Shown: positions 1-11,680, counted from the first letter of the stretch. The stretch: 64,000 bases of DNA from Magnolia sinica (GCF_029962835.1 NC_080582.1:72908177-72972176); one strand, 5' to 3'. Made by a program: numbers and translations. Notes: a model not told the origin generated them from the letters alone.

Positions 1-1896
1 AGGATCCACTTATAGAGATCAGGGAGATCTACGCTTGATTCATGATCTCAACTGAACTTCGAGTCCCATCTTCATCCAGTTGGAAGATATACCATGAAAA
101 TCAAACCTGAACTTCTTTTGACCTAGTTTTCAAGAGATAAGACAGATGTAAATTAGAGTAGATTCCATCACAAAACCATGCCCATGAGACAAAGTAAACA
201 ATAGAATTAAACCAATCCACATCTAATCTAAGGAATAGATGAATATTAGGAAGGTTTCCGTCATCCAACCATGCCCAGGAGACGATGGTGAACAATGGGG
301 TTCCCAATTTCACAAACCCTATAACGCAAAGGAAATACTCAAAGCCATCGCAGATCTATTGTAATTTCAGTCACAATAAACCATTAAAAACTAAAGGCAT
401 TCCTATTAATCAAACTAGAATCAACGTCAGTTCATCACATACATCCAAGCCGTAGGATCAACCCCATCACGCCACAAGCTTCACCTCTTAGCCCTAGCTA
501 AGAGGTTCAGCCCAACATGAATGGGCTGGATCCAAAACAAACAAAATAAAAAGAAAAAAGAAAACAAACAAAAACTACTTTTATCTCCCTGTCTAACGTT
601 CCACGTTGAAGCCTCCCCAAAATCGAGCTCCCTTTCAATCTCCTTTCTCCTCTCTTTATAGCTGTGAGGGGCGGTAGGAAGGTCAGATGCCAGGAACCGA
701 CCTTGCCTGCGCAACGACAGATGGAGAGGCAGTGGTTTTCGGCAACTTACGCAGTGAAACCACAAACAGCCTGCTTTTTGGAGTGATTTCTGGAACAGCG
801 AACCTCCTCACCTTGGAATCTGACTACATGGTGAGGTTGAAGGCCCAGCTTTGTAGTGTTTGGATGGTTTGGATTGGCCATCCGACCCTCTCTATGGATA
901 CGCAATAGCCTGAAAAATCCAGATTTCTCCGGACTGCGTAAACAGAGCTTGCGTAGATGGTTCGTTGGCTCACGGTGGGGTCCACAATCTGACTTATCAA
1001 AGAAATCCATTCCATCCATTGAATTCATGACAAAAAATCAGTAGGGGATGACTAGTTTCTGTTTGTATTCAGTGTGGCCCACGTGATTGATCATACGACC
1101 GTCCGACCTCTGTTTGGACGATTGGAAATCGTTCCTCGCTTCCTTCTTGAAATCTATCACCTAGGCCATGGTAACATGGACCGTGGGAATCTATTGGATG
1201 GTCCAGATTTATCATCTGGAGAGCGAGTGGGGCCCACTGATGAAAAACAGATGGACAACGTCTGTCCCCTGTTGCTGCGGAAGAAGAAGACGGGTCAACC
1301 CGCCTTTGACCGGGCTGACCGTCCGGTGCATGGCCGGTGCGTGTACACTATGTACACACACTGTACATGTAGGGTCCACTGTGATGTTCATGAGACATCT
1401 GCTCCATCCATTCACTGCGTCACTCCATTTAAGGTGTTGAGAACAAAATTGAAGCATTTTCAGATACCAGGCGGGCCCCAAATCACTGATTTATGGGCTG
1501 ATCTGTCCGTTGGGCCACTTCTAGAGGGATCCAATGGCTGAAATTTGACGTGTACGGTTATTTTATGGTCCTCAAGCCATGTATGAAGTTTCGAACTAAG
1601 CAGATGGTGGGAACCCTGTGATCTTGCATTTTGGACCAATTTCAGCCACTTGAGCTTCAGTTTCTCGATTTTCTCGGATCTTTGGCATGTAAATTCTTCA
1701 ATCTTGGTCCTTTGGAGTCCATCCCTTGCCTTTAGTGTCATCAGAGCATTAAATCCATACTTTAAGCTCCCTTTTCAGTCCATGCTCGTAAATACACTCT
1801 GCATCACAAACATGATTAAAGCGGGTCATTAACGGTATCATGTTCATAAATCCAAGCAATAACTGGGGTCTAATATGCAATATTTGACTCTCAACA
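1..1896 (-). repeat. 3' LTR of the Gypsy-like element, cut by the window edge
   Basis: Homologous to 3610-5626 throughout. The minus-strand start TGTTGAGAGTCAAATATTGC ends at 1896, where it abuts gag sequence with no polypurine tract between. Confidence 0.8.
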
Positions 1897-2580
1897 TAGG
1901 CACGAACTAACCAAATCCTTGAACCTTTCCCAACATTGGAAGAATGTTTCATCTTCCTTTTGGATAAAGTTCATGATTGCCTTTCTGAGGGTAATCGTTT
2001 TATGATGTGGGAAAATTTTCTTTATGAATTCCCTCTGCATATCATTCCATGTGCCAATGGATCTAGGACACAGTGAATGTAACTACGTCTTAGCCTTCTC
2101 CTTTAAGGAAAAAGGAAAGAGTCTCAACCTGAATGTGTCCTCAGGCACATTTTGAAAATATAAAGTGGCTATGATCTCATCAAACTCTTTCAAATGTAGA
2201 TATGGTTCTTCAGATTCAAGCCCATGGAACTTAGAAAGGAGTTGGATAACCCCTGGCTTGATATCCATGTCCTGTATTTTCAGGAAAAATCATGCATAAG
2301 GGCGTACTCACCCCCGCTGGTTGTAAATAATCTCGTAAAGTACGTGGTGGGGGGTGCTTGATGCACCTCATTCTCATCCTAAATGTCCTCCACCCTAGGT
2401 TGGGGTAAAAGAGGTTGATTTTCAGCCATCACTTCAATTAACTCAGGGGATTTCGAGTGGTGTTCAGTCCTGCGATGGATAGTTAACCCCTCAACCAATC
2501 CTCCTTCAGTCAAGAGACGTCGAGTGTTGTCACGGGCCCACTTGGGCATGAAACACTCGCAACCCTCAATCAAATTCGAA
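1897..2580 (-). pseudogene. Truncated Gypsy-type gag (retrotransposon gag domain)
   Basis: Minus-strand reading between 2268 and 2083 gives the hallmark LLSKFHGLESEEPYLHLKEF and LRLFPFSLKEKAKT of plant Gypsy gag. Further downstream, around 1950-1905, is a match to the QCWERFKDL block. The frame is broken by shifts and stops. Upstream, 2573-2379 is probably the variable N-terminal part. After the QCWERFKDL block the sequence passes directly into the LTR, so the gag C-terminus and all of pol are absent. Confidence 0.75.
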
Positions 2581-3396
2581 ACCTAATCCTAAGAAAGGAA
2601 AAGAAAATCTAATAAGAAAGAGAGGGTTGGAAAGAAGTTACCAATTTGGAGTCCCTCAGTTAAAAACCTGTAAAATAAAATAAAATAAGTTAGATTCTAA
2701 AAAAAGAAGAAAAATCCTTTAAAAAAAAGATATCAGTAAACTGATTTCTAAAAGAAGAAATTCCTAAAAGAAAGTGGAAATTTCAAAAATAAATTAAGAA
2801 AGTCCTAAACTAGAAAGTAGGTTACTAAAAGAGATCTGGAAAATAGAAAGTAGAGAAGGAGCTTACCGAATTAAAAATTTCTATCTTAAAAGCCTACAAA
2901 ATAGGAAAGTTAGTTTTTAAACAAAAAATCTACAAGTAGAAAATTTCTAAAAATAAATTAGGAAACAAAGTTAGATTCTAAAAGAAGACCCAGAATTAGA
3001 AAGTTTCTAAAAATAAAATAAAGGAAAGATGAGTTAGTTTCTAAAATTAGAAAGAATTTCTAAAAAGGGAAATAACTAACCTAGTTTCTAAAAACAAAAG
3101 AGGAATGTTTCTAAAAATAAACTATTTCCTAAAAATAGGAAAATACTAGAATTAGAAAATTTCTAAAACTCAAACCCTAATTCTAAAAATAGAAAAAGTA
3201 GAGGAATTAGAAAGGGATTACTAGAGTAGAAGTTTATTTGAGGATCTTACAAAACAGAAAAACGGGTTAGTTTCTAGAAATCAAACCAAAAAAATTCTAA
3301 CCTAAAATTAGAAAAATCTTAATCTTAAACTAATCCTAAAACCAATTAATTTCAGAGAATCGTAGCCGTCAGTCCTCGGCCATGACACCAAAAACT
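2581..3396 (-). other. AT-rich internal leader of the Gypsy-like element with degenerate PBS
   Basis: No ORF. It is a purine-rich, low-complexity stretch with many variants of TTTCTAAAAATAGAAAA. Adjacent to the LTR (3396 downwards on the minus strand) is TTTTTGGTGTCATGGCCGAG, a decayed form of the TGGCGCCGTTGCCGGGGA primer-binding motif of plant Gypsy elements. Confidence 0.55.
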
Positions 3397-5626
3397 TGTT
3401 CACACCCCAAGTATAGGGTTGTGATGTAGTAATAAACTCGGTGAGACCGAGGTCGAATCCCAAGGGACTGAAACCTGTACGTAATCTGAAACTAGGTAGA
3501 AATAGAACTAGCCTACAATGACATCTAAATCAAATATAAATTGATGAATAATGGTGAGAGATTAATGTAAAACTTAAGAGAAATCAGAGATAAGAAACTA
3601 GGGATTCAGAGGATCCACTTGTAGAGATCAGGGAGATCTTAGGCCTGCTTCAAGAATCATGAAAATTAAACTGAACTTCCTCTGATATAATTTTAAAGAG
3701 ATGAAAGGTATATAAATTAGAATGGATTCCATCATCAAACCATGCCCAGGAGACAAAGCAAACAATAGAATTAAACTAATTACCAACCAATCATCATGCT
3801 ATGAAGGTTAGGAAGGGTACCGTCATCCGACCATGCCTAGGAGACGATGGTGGACAAAAGGACTTCCTGACATCATAAACATGAAAAGGAAGGAACATGC
3901 TCAAAGCTATCGCAGACCCATTGTAATTTTAGTCACAATAGACCATTAAAAACTAAAAACATTCCCATAATCAGACAAATATCAAGTTCAATTCCATGTA
4001 AATAAAAAGCATAAGCACAGAGTTCTTCCCATCATGCTACAAGCTTCACCTCTTAGCCCTAGCTAAGAGGTTTAGCCGACCATGATTAGGCTAAATCCAA
4101 AATAAACAAAAAGAAGAAGAAAAGAAAAAGAAAAACCAAATAACTCTACTCTCTCTCTCTCTCGGCTCATGTCCAGCCCTCCCAGATTCGATCCCTGCCA
4201 ATTGATCCCTTCCCTCTCTCTTTTCTCCTGTATTTTATACATGTGAAGGGCCCTGGAAAAGTCGGCTGGAAGGAAGTGCGTTCCCAGAGGCTGGAGTCGG
4301 TGAATCTTTCGCAGCTCCTTTCGCAGCTACGTGCACAGCACAACACGGAAGCTCTTACGCGGGTTGCTGGCGGGGCCTGTCTTATATGACGTTTGCGAAA
4401 TCCACGCCGTCTATCATCTTCTCCTCGAAATTTCGACCAGATATGGAGAGTTATGGTTGTCCGTTGATGAGGCCCACTGAGACAATCAAGCTGCATTGGC
4501 AGCTAGACGGTCTTCTTGCGATCGCTGTAACGATCCTGTGAATGTACATGGCCGCCAAAGATCAGCATGAATCTGATTGGTTTTGCTTCCTCTACCTGAT
4601 GGATGACTCGGATCAAGCCTTTACTGCATGATGGTGGCCCACAACGAATGGACGCAGCCTCAGTTGCGAAACAGAGTCGATGCACGTCAACTCTGTGAAG
4701 TGTGATGGCCCCCTGATTGCAGTCAGATGGAAGATCCATACCGCCCATTGTATTCCAACTGGAAAAACACACAGGAAGGCCAATTCAGGTTTGATTTCGG
4801 TATGGCCCGCAAACCATTTTATTCCACCGTCCATCTTCCGTTTAGAAGGTTAAAATCCGATCCATGCTTTCTTCTGCAGTTTTGCCACCTAGGAGTTGGT
4901 TTTGGCCATCCTATGGAATGAATGTACGGTCCAGATCAAAGTTCTGGGGAGCAAGTGAGGTCCACTGCTGAAAAATGGACGGACAGCGTCCATTCGCTGT
5001 TGCTATGGAAGAAGAAGACGGGTCAGCCCGTCTTTAACCGGGCTAACCGTCCGGTGCACAGCCGGTGCGTGTACACTATGTACACGCACTGTACATGTAG
5101 GGTCCACTGTGATGTTCGTGAGACATCTGCTCCATCCATTTGATGTGTCACTCCATTTAAGACGTTGAGAACAAAATTGAAGCATTTTCAGATACCAGGC
5201 GGGCCCCAAATCACTGATTTATGGGATGATTTGTCCGTTGGGCCACTTCCAGAGGGATCCAATGGTTAAAATTTGACGTGTACAGTTAATTTATGGTCCT
5301 CAGGCCATGTATGAAGTTTCGAGCCAAGCAGATAGTGGGAACCCTGTGATCTTGCATTCTGGACCAATTTCGGGCCACTTGAGCTTCAGTTTCTCGATTT
5401 TCTTGGATCTCTGGCATGTAAATTCTTCAATCTTGGTCCTTTGGAGTCCGTCCCTTGCCTTTAGTGTCATTAGAGCGTTAAATCCATGCTTTAAGCTCCC
5501 TTTTCAGTCCATGCTCGTAAATACACTCTGCATCACAAACATGATTAAAGCGGGCCATTAAACGGTAACATATTCATAAATCTAAGCAATAACTGGGGTC
5601 TAATATGCAATATTTGACCCTCAACA
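3397..5626 (-). repeat. 5' LTR (complete, ~2230 bp) of the Gypsy-like element
   Basis: On the minus strand it runs from TGTTGAGGGTCAAATATTGC (ending at 5626) to GGGTTGTGAACA (at 3397), with TG...CA termini. It holds a (CT)n run near 4150 and a region 5040-5120 rich in GTGTACA-type words. Near-identical blocks occur in the left LTR and in the solo LTR at 57564. Confidence 0.8.
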
Positions 5627-5639
5627 CAGTCATAGTAGA

Positions 5640-5830
5640 CTTTCGCTCCTCAAGAGCACCATCTTCACCTTGCTTAATTAAGGAACTGATCATCTTGATT
5701 TTTCATAACTCAAAACTATTTTCCCTGAGTACTTCTCAATATCATACCTAGTGCTTGCCATTATTACTGATCTCTCAGATTCAGATCTGTGCCCCCAACG
5801 ATTTCTCTGATACCACTTATTAGGGATTTG
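5640..5830 (-). pseudogene. Copia gag N-terminus and primer-binding site, truncated
   Basis: Minus strand: TGGTATCAGAG (PBS, about 5806-5816) lies just inside the LTR. A reading starting MASTRYDIEKYSGK follows at about 5762, which resembles the MASxKYDIEKFNG start of many Copia gag proteins. The reading stops early and the Gypsy-like LTR begins at 5626, so the rest of this Copia element was displaced. Confidence 0.65.
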
Positions 5831-6380
5831 TGTTGCGGAATCATATAGATCTAGATCTAGGATAGCAATCCAATGGCACCAACCAAACACAAGAGAACAC
5901 ACAAATTTAATGTGGAAAACTCTTTCGAGAAAAAAAAACACGGCACAAAGCGACAGAATTTCACTATAAAAGCATAAATTACAAAGAGAGAGGACTTACC
6001 CGATTCGAACAACCTCAAATCTCACCCTTATTATACCCTTTAGAAACCCTAAAACCCTTTTAGGAACCATTGGAATAACTTTAGAAAGCCTTAGCATTGC
6101 CCTAGAATAGCCCTAGGGACCCCTATTTATAGTTTAGGAAACTCATCTTCCGTACCTCTGCAAAACCGCCTCAAATTTACGTAGTCTGCGCAGAATCCGT
6201 GCACTATCTACGTAACCCTCGACTAGTCGAGCCAAGTCCTCGACTGGTCGAAGGGCACCCTCAACCGGTCGAGCAACCCGGACACCTAAAAGAAAAAATG
6301 CGTTGGAATTCAAGTTGAGCTGTCCTCGCGACTGGTCGAGCAGCGCGGGAATTATAGATTTAAGACATCCGATTACAACA
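5831..6380 (-). repeat. Copia LTR (~550 bp) with palindromic-word array
   Basis: Bounded by TGTTGCGGAA at 5831 and ATTACAACA at 6380, so the ends are TGTTG/CAACA. A primer-binding site follows on the minus strand. The U3 side carries CTCGACTAGTCGAG (6218-6231), CTCGACTGGTCGAA (6239-6252), CTCAACCGGTCGAG (6260-6273) and CTCGCGACTGGTCGAG (6325-6340). Homologous to the solo LTR at 12566-13556. Confidence 0.7.
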
Positions 6381-6800
6381 CAAGGTTAATCCCACCTAAT
6401 GCATGGTTAGATGTCCTACCAACATGGTTAGGTGTACCGATGCACATGAGGATGGCAAATGTCATACCACATGTACAAGTTTGAAGTTATGCATAGGGCC
6501 AATAACAATATCAGTGGAGTGTATAAAACTAGAAGAACAAAGAGCTCTAATGAAAGTGTTAAAGTCCCTTGATACATTGATACACCATCCTCTAGCAACT
6601 TGAGCTTTTAGAACAATTGGACATGGTATCAGAGCTTTTAAAAATTATGTTCCTGTGTAGAGTTCCAACCCCCATGTGATGGCAGTGTTATAGTCCCTTG
6701 ATATACATTGATACACCATCCTTTGACGGCTAAAGCTTCTAGAGAAAGTGATGATTTGACAATCCGTGCCCAATCCCACCCCTCGGCAGTTGGTAGGGCC
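6381..6800 (+). repeat. LTR/TRIM-like fragment with a Copia-type primer-binding site
   Basis: TGGTATCAGAGC at 6624-6635 is a perfect initiator-Met-type PBS. The 36-bp stretch before it (6556-6591, GTGTTAAAGTCCCTTGATAC...) recurs at 6685-6721 with a 2-bp insertion. That spacing is compatible with a miniature element (TRIM) whose LTR ends nearly touch, but I could not fix the outer boundaries. No gene. Confidence 0.35.
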
Positions 6801-7480
6801 ACCTGCTGGTGGGCCACCCCTTCCTTGTCTCGCTTGCTACTCTTGTTGAGGGGTATTATCCCAGTATTCATTTTCTAGGAGCTGTGGATGGTGAGAAATG
6901 CAGCCCGGTTGGACGATTCCGTGACCAGAAGCGACAGAATCATCTTCAACATCCTCCGCTAGACCAGCCTTATCATCCCTTCCCTCTAGTTACCCATCTC
7001 TCCTAGTCTGTCCACTTCGCTATCCCTCAACGCCTTTGGGTTTGTCTCTCCTGTGTCCCCCAGATCAAGGCTCCAAGTGGTCAAGTGGACTAGGCCTCAA
7101 CCAGGTTAGATAAAGATTAACGCTAATGGGTCAGCATTGGGCAATCCAAGCCCATCAGGTGGTTGTGGCTTTGGTAGGAATTCATCCAACACTTTCTTAT
7201 TCGCTTTCTCTGGCTACGGGTTCAGATCCAACATAAGGGCGAAGATTATAACTATCCTAGACGGCCTTCAAGAGTGTACGAGGGTGGAGGTAGCAAGGGA
7301 CTCAAAATTTGTGGTCACTGCCATTGTTAATCATGATTGGTCCACGTGGTCCATGTGGTATTAGAAGATAAGGATTCGAGCTCTCATGAGCAGTATGGAT
7401 ATTTGCATCGTGCGCACCCCTTAGGAGTCTAACATTGTGGCAGACGCCATCGTTGGCCACGGAGTGTTGAAAAATAACCC
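6800..7480 (+). mobile_element. LINE relic, RNase H end, plus strand
   Basis: From ~7080 the plus strand reads IKINANGSALGNPSPSGGCG, FAFSGYGF, then ICIVRTP and ESNIVADAI: the D...E...D layout of the RNase H domain that ends plant L1-type ORF2. The catalytic VDG has become ANG, and stops interrupt the frame. It abuts another LINE copy of opposite orientation near 7480. Confidence 0.65.
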
Positions 7481-7489
7481 GACAAAGAT

Positions 7490-8945
7490 TCCCCAGCTTG
7501 GCAATCCTGGCCTTCCAAGTCTTCCAATGCCATGCCGGAGACGAGGCATTGTTGAGGATGTCAACAACTAACTTGGAATTGAATTTAGTAATGATGTTTG
7601 ATAGCCCCTTTTCCACACACAGAACCAGCCCGTCCCACACAGCTCTGAATTCAACAAGATTATTAGAACTGATCCCATAACCCTCCATAAAGGCGAAGAG
7701 CACATCGCCAAAGTCAAACTTACAAATACCCACCCCCCTGCTGGGCCTAAGTTGCCGCGAGAAGACCCATCCACATTAAGCTTAACCCACCCAGATGGGG
7801 GCCTGATCCACCTAATCACTTGGGCATTACGGTTTGGATGGCGAGTGGTGGGGATCCTCAAGTTTAAGAGGGTCAACTCGTCCATCAGGTTTGCGGGACA
7901 AGGGAGGGACATGGCTTTGGCAATCAGCTGAATCCACCAGCTAACCTGCCCCACAACGGCACTTTTGGACATAGCGCGACCCTCAAAATTGGCATTGTTT
8001 CTGGCCTTCCAGATCTCCCAAAGAATCATGCAGGGAACCAGATTACAAATAGCAAAGAGGCTCTGCCTGTAGCATTTGGAGTCCACCACTGGTTCATCTT
8101 CACATCAATCAATGTGGATTGTAAAGATGACACCCAAACACTCGACCAAAGTGGGCCCACATGTGGCCCGCGATTGAACCATGCATAAACAGATGAGGTA
8201 GATCTTCAACTACAGGTCTGCTATTGGTGTCCAAGCCGCAACAGGAGCACCTAGATGCGAGGGGAACGCCCTTTGCCTGATTCTCCCATCAAGAGGGATG
8301 GCCCTAAGAAAGAGATGCCAAATAAAAATTGATATTTTTGTCGGCAGCTTGCTATGCCAAATTTTTCTCATCCAGGGCCGTTACGGCCCGCTCGACCTGC
8401 ATAGATCCCAAGCGGACTTGAAAGAAAAGTGACCTGAAGGATCCCTGGGCAAGAAACAGGAATTGGTATCCTCAGATGTGGCAAAATCGCCCTGAAAAAT
8501 TGCTTCCACTACATCCTGAGGGAGAAAAGAGAGGGCAAAGGAGGGCGGGAGAGGACCGGTAGGGCCCAGAAACTCTTTGACTTTAAGGCTCCGAAGGTGG
8601 ATCAGAATTGGCTGACTGGAAAGGTTAGCAAGAGGTCCAAGACCTGTCCAATTGTCATCCCAAAGACTGCATTTACCTTTTCCCATGGCCCATTGCAAGT
8701 TGTCTTCCAGTGAAGGAAACGTACCCTTAATCTGTTTCCAAAGTGGTGAAGAAGGCGTCGGCGTCTTCTGCCCTGTTTGAGGGAAAATATCACTATTATA
8801 TTTAAGCTTCATCAGCTCGGCCCAAGGGGAGTTGTGGATACCACTTTTCACTATCCAGGCTAGTTTCATACGGAATGCTTCCATGACTTCTTTCTGGGGT
8901 CTGATCCCGAGCCCGCCTTCCAGCAGCGACTTAGCATTCTAGGAG
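7490..8945 (-). mobile_element. LINE relic (RT C-terminus to RNase H), minus strand
   Basis: Minus-strand reading starts near 8942 with NAKSLLEGGLGIRPQKEVME, then MEAFRMKLAWIV (8884) and the zinc-finger/RT tail SPLWKQIKGTFPSLEDNLQW. Around 8089-7568 are MILWEIWKARNNANFEG and PPSGWVKLNVDGSSRGNLG, the linker and start of RNase H. After a frameshift the domain continues at 7733-7302 (FRAVWDGLVL). No poly(A) end is present, so the 3' end is truncated. Confidence 0.75.
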
Positions 8946-8974
8946 TCTTGTTGGCCTTTGTAGGCTGAAAATTG

Positions 8975-11074
8975 GTGTCTTCTAGCCACTAATTGATAGA
9001 GTGGAAGGCCATATCAAAAGATGGCAGGCGTGGTGCCTCTCTCAAGCTAGCAGAGCTATCTGGGTGTAACATGTCCTAGGGAGTATTCTGGTCCACTCGA
9101 TGACGGCTTCTCACATCCCAGCGTAGGTACTTACAGCTTTGGAGAGCTGTTTTGCTAATTTCCTATGGCGATGGGCAGAAGGTAAAAGAAAGCACCATTA
9201 GAGGGGTTAGAAGACGATAGTGCTGACCAAAGAAGAGGGTGGCTAGGCATCAGGAAGCTAACAGAATTCATGATAGCCCTCAAGTTAAAATTGGGGTGGG
9301 AGTTAAAGTTCAAGGGTGAAGATAGTTTATGGAGTGCCTTTATGAATGCGAAGTATAGTCTAGACCTCTCCCCTCCGGGATCGAGTAGCCTGGCTGCATT
9401 TCCCTCCCCTTTATGGAAGAAGATCCTACAGCTGTTGCCCATTTTGGAAAGGAACGTGCAATGGTTGCTTGGGAGGGGGGAGTGTAACCTTTGGAGAGAT
9501 AATTGGACGGCTTTAAGCCCGCTGCATCAGCTCTCCGAGAAATCTATGCCAACTAGCCTGATGTCACTTAAGGTGAATCAGGTCCTAGGGTTGAACGGCC
9601 CACTCCCCCTGTCCTCGATCTTCGACTTCCTTCCCCAGAGAATGGTTGACTGCATTTTTCTGGCAGGTTTTTGCCTATCGGATGGCCTTGGCAAATGCAT
9701 CTGACCTTTCACCCCCTCGAGTGAGTTCTTGATCTAAACAGCTTGGAAGGTGAGCAGGGCCAGTAGTCCTGGCAGCGAATGGGCAAGATGAGTGTGGCAT
9801 TCCAAGCTACCTCCTAGGATATCCCTGTTCGTCTGGCAAGTTATGATGAATGTTATCCTAATGGATGGAGCTATCTAAGGGCGTGGGATTCAGCTAGCGT
9901 CCAAGTGTGAATGCTACTCGGACATCTTGACCTCAGGCCATTTGGGTGAGTCTCTTCATCATCTTTTTATCAGCAGTGTGTTGGCGATGTCTAGCTAGGA
10001 ACATTTTGGAGGGATTTACAACGTATCAATTAGGGGGCCCAATCAATTAAGGCCATGTTAAACCAATGGTGGAACGCTCCTCTGTCGGGTGGAAGCGCAT
10101 CGACCCTCCAAATGTTGGTCTCATGCCTCATCCTGTGGGAAATATGGAATTCTAAGAACTCGGCAAGATTTGACAGAAGGCCCTCCTCCGTAGCCGATGT
10201 CATTGTTAAGGTGAGTAGGTGGTTGGCCTTCATGAGCGATCGGCCCCCGACCCATCGCCGTCGGTCGTCCAACCATGCATCTCGATCAGATCTAGGGTCG
10301 GCTGCCTCTCATCTAGCTTGGTCTCCTCCAAAGATCGTGAAATGGGTAACGCCCAATCGAGGCTAAGCAAAGGTGAATGTTGACGGGTCGGCGAGGGGTA
10401 ATCCGGGGCTGTCTGGAGGCGGGGGTGTCTACAAAGGTAATAAGGGGGAATTCCTTTTTGCTTTCTCGAAAGGTTATGGGATTGGCTCCAACATCAGCGT
10501 AGAGCTTTGGGCGATTCATGACGATCTCTGTATATGCTTCAGGATGGGTCTAACCAAAGTGGTGGTGGAATCTGACTCCCAACTAGTGATCGCGTTTCTG
10601 AACAGGAGTGCCCTCCCAAGTTGGAAATGGGGCTATTGGTTAGCTAGAATAGAGAGGTTCAAGCTCAAAGGGCAGGTAGATTTTGTCCATATCTTTAGGG
10701 AAGGAAATGGGCCTGGAGATGGTTTGACCCACTTGGGAAGCGTGACTCAATCGACCTGATGGTCCGGAATGTCTGGGAACTCCCGATCCAAGTTACGGGT
10801 CTCCTCTTCCTGGATAAAGTGGGCCTAGGGGCAGTCAGGCTCATCTCTGGAAGAGACAATCAGTGACCCAGGTTCGAGCCCCGGTTGTTTGGGCTCGGGT
10901 TTCCTTTTTCCCCTCTTTTTGGGATGTCCTTTTATTTTTCTTTCCTTTCATTTCTCTGTTATCTAATGATAGACTTCGCCCAAGTCCTTTTTCTCCTGGG
11001 GAAGCCCAAATGCCCATTTTCATGTATATTTTGCCTCAAGGATGAATGAAGGAAAGTTTTCTTGAAAAAAAAAA
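8975..11074 (+). mobile_element. LINE relic with 3' poly(A), plus strand
   Basis: Reads from the RT C-terminus (LIEWKAISKDG-like at ~8990) through MIALKLKLGWELKFKGEDSL (9270), LWRDNWTALSPL, a linker LILWEIWNSKNSARFD (10055-10366) and an uninterrupted RNase H (10373-10759). The 3' part reads LFLDKVGLGAV, then an untranslated tail ending in A10 at 11065-11074. The 5' ~3-4 kb (endonuclease, RT core) is missing, as in normal 5' truncation. Confidence 0.75.
10373..10759 (+). pseudogene. LINE RNase H domain, open frame with all four acidic residues
   Basis: The 128-residue frame contains MNVDGSARGNPG (Asp), VELWAIHDDL (Glu), VESDSQLV (Asp) and GNGPGDGLTHLG (Asp): the D-E-D-D order of RNase H. The upstream frame is broken at 10366, so it is not independently expressed as a complete ORF2. 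Confidence 0.7.
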
Positions 11075-11077
11075 GGA

Positions 11078-11349
11078 TTGGGGAGTGATGGTCAATGGGA
11101 CAAGCTCTTCCGGTCGTTGAGTGATCTCCCCACGCCCATTAGAGACTTGTTGTTCCTTGATAGAGTGGGCCTAGGCAACTTGAGGGAAGCCTAGCTTCCA
11201 CCCTGCTGTGTTTTTTTCTTTTTATTTTTTTGTCTTACATTAGGTGGGCCCTCACCATTTTGTCGGTGGGCCTGCCCAAAAATGTTCCTGCTGTAAAGTG
11301 TTCAGCTTCCTTTGGAATGAAAAGATAATGTTTTCAAAAAAAAAAAAAA
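11078..11349 (+). mobile_element. Very short 5'-truncated LINE 3' end
   Basis: Opens with the end of ORF2 (an LFLDRVGLGNLREA-like reading at ~11150) and runs through a T-rich 3' UTR to TTTTC followed by A14 at 11336-11349. The TTTTC-poly(A) end resembles the tails of the other LINEs here. It lies directly behind the previous LINE. Confidence 0.65.
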
Positions 11350-11364
11350 GGAGTAGTGATTTGA

Positions 11365-11680
11365 TAAACTAATTTAGCTACACTAAGGTAGTAGTTTTAT
11401 TCTGTAAGTAGGATTTTGTGAAAGGTTTGAATGACTTTATTGACTTTAAGTCAAGTGTGAGCGTGCGGCTTATATAAACTCAAGAAATTATGGTTGATGT
11501 TCATAAGACATGAACCAAATCATAATCCATTCAAAATTGAGACCAAAACATGGACAATTTCGATTAGGCTCACATGTGATAGTGCTCCAAAGTCAGGCAA
11601 AACAAATCCAAAAATCTTAACCTAATTTAAATCTGCCAAGAAGCATACTAGAGTAAGTAAACTAATTTAGCTAAATCGCA
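11365..11680 (+). repeat. Unclassified repeat, unit 1
   Basis: Shares landmarks in the same order with 14040-14430: GTGAAAGGTT, TTGACTTT, CTCAAGAAAT, GATTAGGCTC and AACTAAT.TAGCTA. The unit ends with AACTAATTTAGCTA, the same word with which it starts, suggesting a tandem array. No ORF and no terminal features are seen. Confidence 0.55.

Larger units (their letters stand above)
1..5626 (-). mobile_element. Gypsy-like LTR retrotransposon lacking pol (TR-GAG/LARD-like)
   Basis: Two related LTRs face the same way on the minus strand: 1-1896 (cut by the window edge; by comparison ~213 bp are missing) and 3397-5626. On the minus strand each starts TGTTGAG and the complete one ends GTGAACA. They share long blocks, for example the start near 1/3610 and the block at 1320-1500 matched at 5040-5220. 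Between them are only 1.5 kb: a degenerate primer-binding region beside 3396, an AT-rich stretch, then a gag fragment that joins the 3' LTR directly. No protease, RT, RNase H or integrase is present. It is related to the solo LTR at 57564-59708. The element sits in Copia gag sequence (5640-5765). Confidence 0.8.

Noticed and set aside
1074..1541. 155-codon plus-strand frame
   Set aside because: Antisense to the LTR at 1-1896; repeated in shifted form at 4922-5143 and without a domain.
7498..7680. Plus-strand frame opposite a LINE
   Set aside because: Antisense shadow of the RNase H relic.
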